DNA of 64,000 bases, from NCBI GenBank assembly GCA_003385605.1, contig QQUU01000063.1, positions 1 to 64,000 of the forward strand, written 5' to 3'. The notes under the pieces were generated by a model that was given only the letters and a program-made list of their open reading frames with translations, had not been told where the DNA came from and did not search any database. Made by a program: the position numbers and the translations under genes. This DNA is from Bacteroidota bacterium (GTDB lineage Bacteria; Bacteroidota; Bacteroidia; Flavobacteriales; Schleiferiaceae). Of the stretch, positions 1 to 7,400 are shown piece after piece (the stretch's first letter is position 1; each line of letters starts with the position of its first letter).

Positions 1-1752
1 CAATTTTGGTTTGTTCTGCTGGGCAAACTCGAAAGGCACCAAAGCTTTGCGCTCGCGTTGCTTCGCGTACCCTTCTCTCACTTTTTCAAGCGAGGCTTTC
101 TCTTGCAATACATACGTAGGCCCTTCGTTGGAAAGCAGCTTGGAGCTCACACCTACTGCACGGCTCGCATCGCTTACATGCATAACCGCACCGCTGTACT
201 CTGGATCAATCTTCACAGCAGTGTGCGCTCTTGAAGTGGTCGCGCCACCAATGAGCAATGGTATATGCATGTTCATGCGCTCCATTTCCTTGGCGATATG
301 GATCATTTCATCCAGGGACGGGGTAATCAATCCACTGAGTCCTAAGATGTCTACTTGGTGCTCTTGAGCAGCTTGTAGAATCTTCTCTGGCGGCACCATA
401 ACCCCAAGGTCAATGATTTCAAAGTTGTTACATGCGAGTACAACACCCACAATGTTTTTACCGATATCGTGTACATCGCCTTTTACCGTAGCAAGTAAGA
501 CTTTACCGGCGCTCGAGCTGCCGCCCTCCGCCTTCTCGGCCTCTAGGTAAGGCAGAAGATAGGCCACCGCCTTTTTCATCACGCGGGCACTCTTCACGAC
601 CTGGGGTAAGAACATTTTTCCTTCCCCAAAAAGGTCACCTACGACATTCATTCCGTCCATCAATGGACCTTCGATCACTTCTAATGGGCGCGCGAACTGC
701 TGGCGTGCTTCCTCGACATCTTCGTCAATGAATTCGGTAATACCCTTAATGAGGGCATGCTCTAAACGCTTTGCAACGGGCTCATTGCGCCACTCAAGGA
801 CTTTCGCCTCGTCTTTGACGGTACCTTCCACGGTCTGTGCAAATTCGAGCAATCGTTCCGTAGCATCGTCTCTACGGTCGAGAAGCACATCCTCGATGTA
901 AGTCATTAATTCTTTATCTACTTCCTCATAAACCTCAAGCATCGTTGGGTTCACAATCCCCATACTCATTCCGTTCTGAATAGCGTGGTACAAGAACGAA
1001 GCATGCATAGCCTCTCTTACCGTATTGTTACCGCGGAAGCTGAAGCTTACGTTACTCACCCCACCACTTACTTTGGCGTACGGAAGGTTTTCACGGATCC
1101 ATTTGGTCGCACGGAAAAAGTCCAATGCGTTTAAGCGGTGCTCCTCCATACCCGTAGCTACAGGGAAAATATTCGGATCGAAAATGATGTCTTCTGGTGG
1201 GAAGCCTACTTTCTCGGTGAGAACCTTGTAAGAACGCTCACAGATCTCAATGCGACGCTCGTAATTATCTGCCTGGCCATCCTCATCAAATGCCATAACA
1301 ATGACTGCCGCACCGAAGCGCTTGATGGTGGTGGCTTGATGGATGAATTCTTCTTCACCACCCTTTAAGGAAATGGAATTAACCACACATTTTCCTTGGA
1401 CACACTTCAATCCTGCCTCGATAATTTCCCATTTGGAAGAGTCAATCATGATAGGAATGCGTGCGATATCCGGTTCTGCAGCAATAAGGTTTAAGAAGGT
1501 CGTCATGGCTTCTACCCCATCAATCATCCCTTCATCCATATTCACGTCCAAGATTTGAGCGCCCCCCTCGACTTGGTCGCGTGCAATATCCAAGGCTTCG
1601 TCAAATTGACGCTCCTTGATCAATCTTAGGAACTTGCGAGAACCCGTTACATTCGTACGCTCACCAACGTTTACAAAGTTCGTCTCCTCAGTAATTACCA
1701 GTGGCTCTAACCCACTGAGTCGCATAGGACGCGGTGAAAGGTTAGTGCTCAT
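1..1752 (-). CDS. metH: Methionine synthase, folate- and cobalamin-binding part (partial)
   Basis: This is the second polypeptide of a split cobalamin-dependent methionine synthase, which moves a methyl group from methyltetrahydrofolate through cobalamin to homocysteine in the cytosol. It runs off the left edge, leaving 584 codons. The N-terminus carries the pterin-domain signature [20 protein letters not shown] holds the cobalt-ligating histidine (residue 428), and [14 protein letters not shown] begins near residue 501. These fit the middle of full-length MetH once about 330 N-terminal residues are removed. The visible part stops in the linker before the SAM-dependent reactivation domain, so whether that domain exists cannot be seen. 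The ATG at 1752 lies inside the end of the upstream homocysteine-binding gene, in another frame, with an 11-nt overlap that suggests translational coupling. Split MetH is common in Bacteroidota. Confidence 0.95.
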   Translation of the reverse strand, partial: MSTNLSPRPMRLSGLEPLVITEETNFVNVGERTNVTGSRKFLRLIKERQFDEALDIARDQVEGGAQILDVNMDEGMIDGVEAMTTFLNLIAAEPDIARIPIMIDSSKWEIIEAGLKCVQGKCVVNSISLKGGEEEFIHQATTIKRFGAAVIVMAFDEDGQADNYERRIEICERSYKVLTEKVGFPPEDIIFDPNIFPVATGMEEHRLNALDFFRATKWIRENLPYAKVSGGVSNVSFSFRGNNTVREAMHASFLYHAIQNGMSMGIVNPTMLEVYEEVDKELMTYIEDVLLDRRDDATERLLEFAQTVEGTVKDEAKVLEWRNEPVAKRLEHALIKGITEFIDEDVEEARQQFARPLEVIEGPLMDGMNVVGDLFGEGKMFLPQVVKSARVMKKAVAYLLPYLEAEKAEGGSSSAGKVLLATVKGDVHDIGKNIVGVVLACNNFEIIDLGVMVPPEKILQAAQEHQVDILGLSGLITPSLDEMIHIAKEMERMNMHIPLLIGGATTSRAHTAVKIDPEYSGAVMHVSDASRAVGVSSKLLSNEGPTYVLQEKASLEKVREGYAKQRERKALVPFEFAQQNKPKL

Positions 1753-2734
1753 AGGTTCTTGGGCTGTAATTTTTAGATAAGTCCGCAATGGCCTTAATGT
1801 GTGCCGGTGAGGTTCCACAGCAACCGCCAATGATATTGATCAAGTTCAAATCCAAATAATCTTTTATTTGCTCAGCCATCTGCTCTGGTGTTTCGTCGTA
1901 TTCACCGAAAGCATTTGGCAATCCTGCATTTGGGTGTGCACTAACAGCAAACGGGGCTTTGGCATCTAATGTTTGCAGATAAGGCATTAATTGTTTGGCA
2001 CCCAAGGCACAATTCAAACCAACACTTAGTAATGGTGAGTGGCTTACAGAGATTAAGAACGCCTCGGTAGTTTGACCGCTAAGGGTACGTCCAGAGGCAT
2101 CTGTAATGGTTCCGCTCAACATGATTTCAACTTCTCTTCCGCCAGCTTCAATAGCATCTTGAGCTGCAAACAGTGCGGCCTTTGCATTGAGGGTGTCAAA
2201 GACAGTTTCAATTAGAAGGATATCTACACCTGCTTGTATAAGTGCTTCACATTGCTCGAAGTAGGTATTCTTGAGATCGTCAAAGGTCACTGCTCGGTAG
2301 CCCGGATTGTTGACATCAGGACTTAAAGATGCAGTCTTATTGGTAGGCCCTACAGAACCTGCAATAAATTTTGGTCCTTGACCTCCTGCCGCCTGATAGC
2401 GCTCGATAGCACGACGTGCGCAAGCCACGGCCTGCACATTGAGTTCTTCTACGAGATTACTCATATGGTAATCTTCCATAGAAATAGAATTCGCATTGAA
2501 GGTATTGGTCTCTAAAATATCAGCGCCAGCCTCTAAATAAGCCAAGTGAATATCTTCAATAGCTTGAGGCTGCGTAAGAACCAAAAGGTCGTTGTTGCCT
2601 TTTAGAGGATGTGCATACTCTTTGAATCGTTCACCACGATAGTCTTCTTCCTCAAACTTGTACGCTTGAATCATGGTACCCATGGCACCGTCTAAAACCA
2701 GAATCTTTTCTTGTAAGACTTGCTTAATGTTCAT
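1742..2734 (-). CDS. metH: Homocysteine S-methyltransferase half of split methionine synthase
   Basis: A 330-residue protein equal to the N-terminal homocysteine-binding barrel of MetH. It activates homocysteine on zinc and accepts the methyl group carried by cobalamin on the partner polypeptide. The opening [11 protein letters not shown] is the family start. The three zinc cysteines are visible as GLNCALGA and the GGCCGTSP pair near the C-terminus. The protein ends right after this domain, so it is a natural domain-boundary split, not a frameshift: the next gene starts with its own ATG in a different frame and overlaps by 11 nt. The start codon is immediately preceded by GGAG, and both can be hidden by a helix in the leader. 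A SAM-I riboswitch precedes the gene, so expression should fall when SAM is plentiful. BhmT-type alternatives are unlikely given the neighbour. Confidence 0.95.
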   Translation of the reverse strand: MNIKQVLQEKILVLDGAMGTMIQAYKFEEEDYRGERFKEYAHPLKGNNDLLVLTQPQAIEDIHLAYLEAGADILETNTFNANSISMEDYHMSNLVEELNVQAVACARRAIERYQAAGGQGPKFIAGSVGPTNKTASLSPDVNNPGYRAVTFDDLKNTYFEQCEALIQAGVDILLIETVFDTLNAKAALFAAQDAIEAGGREVEIMLSGTITDASGRTLSGQTTEAFLISVSHSPLLSVGLNCALGAKQLMPYLQTLDAKAPFAVSAHPNAGLPNAFGEYDETPEQMAEQIKDYLDLNLINIIGGCCGTSPAHIKAIADLSKNYSPRTYEH

Positions 2735-2772
2735 CTCCTATTGCGTTTGGTGCTTTAAGAAAGAGGGAGATG
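2732..2772 (-). promoter_or_regulatory. Start-codon-sequestering helix of the metH riboswitch
   Basis: In the metH leader RNA the segment CATCTCC (2772 to 2766) is exactly complementary to GGAGATG (2738 to 2732), which contains both the purine-rich ribosome site and the start codon. The loop between them is 27 nt. Formation of this 7-bp helix would block initiation. Its 5' strand shares three bases (2768-2766) with a competing upstream pairing, so the two structures cannot coexist. The helix is seen in the sequence; the OFF role is inferred. Confidence 0.75.
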
Positions 2773-2880
2773 CAATTGTGATTCGTATCATTCCTTAATC
2801 AGGTAGGTTGTGGCACCCGGCACACCCGGGTTGCCAAGACGTCACTGGGCCCATTCCCTCAGTCTTTCTTAATAGCGGCG
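2755..2880 (-). ncRNA. SAM-I (S-box) riboswitch controlling metH
   Basis: The minus-strand leader matches the S-box core in order. P1 starts near 2877 (CG, UAUU against GAUACG at 2789-2784). Then come AAGA, P2 AAGAC/GUCUU (2866-2862 with 2840-2836), GAGGGA, GGGCCC, GUGA, GGCAACC, a perfect P3 hairpin CCCGG/CCGGG (2830-2816), and GGUGCCA followed by CC. The layout resembles the classical Bacillus yitJ element. Downstream, RNA TCCCTC-TTTCTTAA (2768 to 2755) can pair with TTAAGAAA (2872 to 2865) and GAGGGA (2860 to 2855), which dismantles the aptamer and frees the start codon. A near-consensus -7 box TAATTTTA (2888 to 2881) would start transcription about at P1. Expected output: metH off when SAM is bound. 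Confidence 0.92.
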
Positions 2881-2941
2881 TAAAATTAATATCTCTCAAT
2901 GAATATTTGAGCAATTTTCTCAAAAAAGAAATTTTCTTTTC

Positions 2942-2949
2942 TACTTTTG
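2942..2949 (+). promoter_or_regulatory. metK promoter -7 element
   Basis: TACTTTTG is an exact match to the Bacteroidota TAnnTTTG box. Transcription would begin within a few bases of 2953, which is the first base of the P1 helix of the riboswitch that follows. No clear TTG is present 19-21 bp upstream. The same box, followed by AC, precedes the peroxiredoxin gene at 55671. Confidence 0.65.
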
Positions 2950-2952
2950 ACC

Positions 2953-3015
2953 CGTGGAAGGATTTGACTGCTTGCAACCACGAAAAAAAATGCTAAAACT
3001 ATTCTCAAGCAAGCC
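2953..3015 (+). ncRNA. SAM-II-like riboswitch upstream of metK
   Basis: The metK leader carries the SAM-II core in order: P1 CGTGG (2953-2957) closing with CCACG (2978-2982), loop GATTTG (2961-2966), CTTGCAA (2971-2977) directly before the P1 3' strand, an A-rich linker, and GCTAAA (2992-2997). These match the conserved blocks of alphaproteobacterial metA-type elements as I remember them. The P2b pairing (TTGCA with TGCTA) has one U-U mismatch, and I could not find a clear P2a helix. A GCTTGC/GCAAGC pairing (2970-2975 with 3009-3014) is an alternative pseudoknot. The start codon lies about 55 nt further on. A pyrimidine tract at 3023-3033 can pair with the purine-rich site at 3056-3064 (2-nt bulge), offering a translational readout. 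SAM-V shares this binding core and is a possible alternative. Confidence 0.75.
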
Positions 3016-3068
3016 TCTTATTCTTCTTCTAAACTGAATTAATAACCTCAACTATTTTAAGAAGGAGT

Positions 3069-4328
3069 ATGTCTTATTTTTTTACCTCTGAAAGTGTTTC
3101 AGAAGGCCATCCAGACAAAGTGGCTGATCAAATTTCAGACGCTATTATCGATAACTTTTTAGCGTTCGACCCGAATTCAAAAGTTGCTTGTGAAACATTA
3201 GTGACTACAGGCCAAGTAGTCCTAGGCGGCGAAGTTAAGTCTAATGCATACTTAGACGTACAGAAAATTACTCGTGGTGTGATTGAAAAAATTGGTTACA
3301 CCAAAAGTGAATACATGTTCGATGCCAACTCGTGTGGTATCCTAAGTGCTATACACGAGCAAAGTGACGATATCAATCGTGGTGTAGACCGCGGTAATCC
3401 TGAAGATCAAGGTGCTGGTGATCAGGGTATGATGTTCGGTTACGCTTCAAACGAAACTGACAACTACATGCCGCTAGCATTAGACCTAAGTCATAGAATC
3501 CTTCAGGTTTTGGCAGAGATTCGTCGTGAAGCCACAGAGATTCCTTACTTGCGTCCAGATGCAAAATCTCAGGTAACCATTCAATACAGCGACGATAACC
3601 GTCCTGAACGCATCGAAGCAATAGTAGTAAGTACACAGCACGACGATTTTGATGCAAATGATGAGGTCATGCTCGCAAAAATCAAGGAGGATATCGTGAA
3701 TATCGTTATACCTCGCGTCAAGGCTGAGCTTCCTCAAGATATTCAAGCCTTGTTCGGCGACGACATCAAATACCACATCAACCCTACCGGAAAATTCGTG
3801 ATCGGCGGACCACACGGTGATACCGGATTGACGGGCCGTAAAATCATTGTAGATACCTATGGTGGTAAGGGCGCGCACGGTGGTGGTGCATTCTCAGGAA
3901 AAGACCCATCTAAAGTGGATCGCTCAGCTGCGTATGCAACGCGTCACGTTGCAAAGAACTTAGTAGCTGCTGGTGTATGTGATCAAGTACTGGTACAGGT
4001 ATCTTATGCCATCGGAGTTGTTGAGCCTATGGGCGTATTCGTTGATACGTACGGTACCTCAAAGGTTGATTTTACTGACGGTGAAATTGCAGCGAAGGTC
4101 AAAGAATTGTACGACCTACGACCAGGTCTTATAGAGCAAAACCTTAAGCTACGTCAGCCGATGTACAGCGAATCTGCTGCATACGGTCACATGGGACGTA
4201 AAAACGAAGTGGTTACTAAGAAATTCATCTCAGCAGACGGACAGACAGTACTAGAAGCAGAGGTAGAACTATTTACTTGGGAAAAGCTCGATTACGTGGA
4301 TACCTTCAAAGGAGCATTCGGTTTGTAA
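3069..4328 (+). CDS. metK: S-adenosylmethionine synthetase
   Basis: A 419-residue methionine adenosyltransferase that makes SAM from methionine and ATP in the cytosol. The ATP/Mg signature GHPDK is at residues 14-18. [12 protein letters not shown] and [19 protein letters not shown] are the two classical MetK signatures. Length is somewhat above the 384 residues of the E. coli enzyme, typical of Bacteroidota. The chosen ATG starts [17 protein letters not shown], the standard N-terminus, and has AAGGAG just upstream, one of few strong ribosome sites in the window. It is a single-gene unit diverging from split metH, with a SAM-II-like leader and a strong terminator. The product acts next after methionine synthase, so both genes flanking this gap belong to the same cycle and both appear to sense its product. 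Confidence 0.98.
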   Translation: MSYFFTSESVSEGHPDKVADQISDAIIDNFLAFDPNSKVACETLVTTGQVVLGGEVKSNAYLDVQKITRGVIEKIGYTKSEYMFDANSCGILSAIHEQSDDINRGVDRGNPEDQGAGDQGMMFGYASNETDNYMPLALDLSHRILQVLAEIRREATEIPYLRPDAKSQVTIQYSDDNRPERIEAIVVSTQHDDFDANDEVMLAKIKEDIVNIVIPRVKAELPQDIQALFGDDIKYHINPTGKFVIGGPHGDTGLTGRKIIVDTYGGKGAHGGGAFSGKDPSKVDRSAAYATRHVAKNLVAAGVCDQVLVQVSYAIGVVEPMGVFVDTYGTSKVDFTDGEIAAKVKELYDLRPGLIEQNLKLRQPMYSESAAYGHMGRKNEVVTKKFISADGQTVLEAEVELFTWEKLDYVDTFKGAFGL

Positions 4329-4351
4329 TTCCAATCGATAGAAAAAACAAA

Positions 4352-4384
4352 CCCCCGAGGCGCGCTGCGCCTCGGGGGTTTTTT
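4352..4384. terminator. Bidirectional terminator between metK and the T9SS protein gene
   Basis: A 12-bp GC-rich perfect stem (4352-4363 with 4367-4378) with a three-base loop is followed by TTTTTT and preceded by AAAAAACAAA. It can therefore terminate metK and also the opposing gene whose stop codon is at 4404. Confidence 0.9.
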
Positions 4385-4403
4385 ATGTCCTAAAATTTTA
4401 GCT

Positions 4404-7400
4404 CTATTTCACAAGCTCTACGTTGCGGTAGATGATCCACGATTCGCCTGCAATGCGTATCATATATGTTCCAGCAGGTAGTGTGCTTAGATCCAGACTG
4501 CGCTCTCCATGGACTTCAGTAATAAACTGACCGGTCATGTTGTATAACGATATGCTCTGAACCTCAGCGGTGGTTTCAACCGTCAGCCTGCCAGTCGTAG
4601 GCACTGGATAGATGGTCAGGTCTTCTGGAGCCGACTCATCAATACCAACTCCACTAAGTACATCGATTTGCTTGTTTTCACTGCCTGAACAACCGGCACT
4701 GTTCTCTGCCAATAGCGTCACGATGTAGGTTCCCTTATTCGCATAAGTATGCTGAGGGTTCGGCGTGGTACTGTTGTTTCCATCACCGAAGAACCACTCC
4801 CAAGAAACTGGGTACATAGATGAGTCTATGAACTGTGTTACTTGACCTGCCTGAACTGTGGTAGGGAATTCAAAATCTACATAGAGAACATCGTTCAAGG
4901 TCACTGTTTTGTAGGTGGTGTCTGAGCCTCCAGAATTTGTGGTAACGAGCATCACTGTGTAGGTTCCTGGGCGTTCATAAGTGTGCGATGGATTCACTGC
5001 TGCGGAGAACAACCCGTCGCCGAAGCCCCAGAAATACTGAGAACCGTTGGTACTTTCATTCAAGAAGCTTACTAAACCAGTACACGAATTTTGAACGGTG
5101 TATTGGTAATCCGCAACCGGTGCAAAGATCACGTTCGCTTGCATGGTTACTAATTGAATACTGTCGTTGTTTGAGAAAGTCAAAATACCCGTTTCCGTTC
5201 CTGGCGTCGTCGCTGTAAAGGTCACTGGCAATAATGCAGAAGATCCTGCAGCGATAGTCTGGGTGGTCCAGCCTGGTACAAAGTGAGTATTATTGCTTGT
5301 GATATTGGTAATACTCAAATCGGTACAACCATTATTCTCAACCACAATGGAATCTACCTTGGGCTGTGTATCATACACATTACCATAATTCAAGGTATTC
5401 GTACTCAAATCCATATCTGGTTCACTCACAACGTTTACCGTCATTGGAACGCTATAGAACGGATCGGAAGGATCATTAGTTTCAAATATGACGCTAGTAT
5501 TATAGGTACCTAAAGCAAGGTTGGTTACTGTCACCAATAATGACCTTGATATAGAGTTACCAGCTGTTACCGTCCCTGTAGTTAATCCTACAGGTGCTGC
5601 CCACGACACAGATTTACGCTGCTTTACTCGAACGGTAGCCGTCTGGCCCGTCACACTTGTGTAGTTGTACGAATACAAACGTATGTCGAAGTATCCAGCA
5701 GTAATAGCATTGCTCAACTGCCAACCAGTAATGAAACCAGTGATTGTATCGTCGGTATAATCCGTTACATCATTGTCGTAGAATGTCTGAACGTAACTGT
5801 TGTTCAAATAGAGGTAATAATACTGATTCGTGTTACTGTAAGCACCGTTCAGAATAATCTCGTAGAACAACGTATCAGAATCAATGATGTTATTGAACGA
5901 GAAGGTCAGTTGGTTGGAGTAATTCGGTGCCGGATATAACCAAGTCTGTGTGTAAGAACTATCGTACACCTCAGCAACGCTCACATCATAAGTCAAGGCT
6001 GCACTACCGTTATTGGTAATGGTATAAGGCACTGTTGTAAAGCTGTTACACTTGTTCACCGTTACGTTAATCGGGTTTGGTGCAACGGCAATATCTGATG
6101 CACCAACGATGGTTGCTGTCAAACATTTGTAAACGGTATCCGCGTCCGTGTAGATTGAAAGCGTATCGCTTGTAGACCCTATGGTCGATGAATAGAGGCT
6201 CACCGGCACAAAGCCCGTATCTCCCGGAGCGATTGCAATATTAGCAGCTGATGCCGTGAAATCAGAACCAGCCGTAGCAACGCTTGAAATAGTCAAGGTA
6301 TCACAACCCACATTATATACCGCGACATCACGAACGTGTGTCATGTTTTGGAAGGAGCTGCCCCATGCTTCACATCCAGCATCTAGATTACTCTCCCCTT
6401 TCCCATTAACAGTTAGTGTCACAGGAATACTAAAGGTGCCGCCTGTTGGATCATTGGTAGTTACCGTGATATTCAGGTTATGTACGCCAGCATCTAGACT
6501 GTCTGAGAAAGCTGTACCATACACGGTAGTGGTATCACCGCCGGATGTTGTTCCCGATTTTGAAGGGAAGGTAATCCAATTCAGTCCTGTAGATTTATCA
6601 GACAATGTAGAGGTCAAAATATTGCCCATCATGGTCTCAATCTCAGAATACGTCTGGTTCCAGTTGTAGGCGAAGTAAATCAATTCACCATCGCCAATCG
6701 GGCTCACAGTCAAACCGTGCGAATAGTACGAGTAGTAGACCAATTGTTGCGTTCCAGTGTTGGTTATACGTGCATTCATTGCGGCACTCTGCGCCGTGAA
6801 GAACGAAGGCAAACCTTGCGTATACGGATGGTTCAGGGAAGTATTTACGTAATGATTGTAGTTGGTGTAATTCCCGTAATAGTATCCTGAAATGAAATCC
6901 ATCGCGAGGATATCGGAAACGAATGCTGAACCAATAATGATCATTTTCCCGCCGTCATCGATAAAGGTTTCCATGTCGTCTTCAATGTTCGTGTAATCCG
7001 TAGACGACGGAGTTGACGTGATTGATGGAAAAATGACAACGTCAGCCCAGCCCAACTCACTGACAGCGGCACTAAGAGTAGTCACCGATTTGATATTTAG
7101 ATCGCCAACAGTGCCGAGGTATGAATTAAGGTTCGAAAGCAACGAAGGGTAAACATTGTAGTTCACCATCAACACATTCAGTACCTCACCGGAAGTCACC
7201 GACCAGTTCAAGCTAGTACCTGCCGCTGTATTAGCCACTGGGAATGAGAATCCAACGGAATCACCACAGTTCACCGTCGACAAAGAAATCGGGTTGGTGT
7301 TCACCCAAGCATTTGGTGCTTCTGCTACGTAACCGGTGTAACATAGCGGCCAAATAGTATCGGAAGTGTTAACAAATACCGTATCCGCGATACTTCCTAT

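Noticed and set aside
2795-2996. Short reading frames on both strands in the metH-metK gap
   Set aside because: They coincide with the two riboswitch aptamers and have no protein-like composition or start signals.
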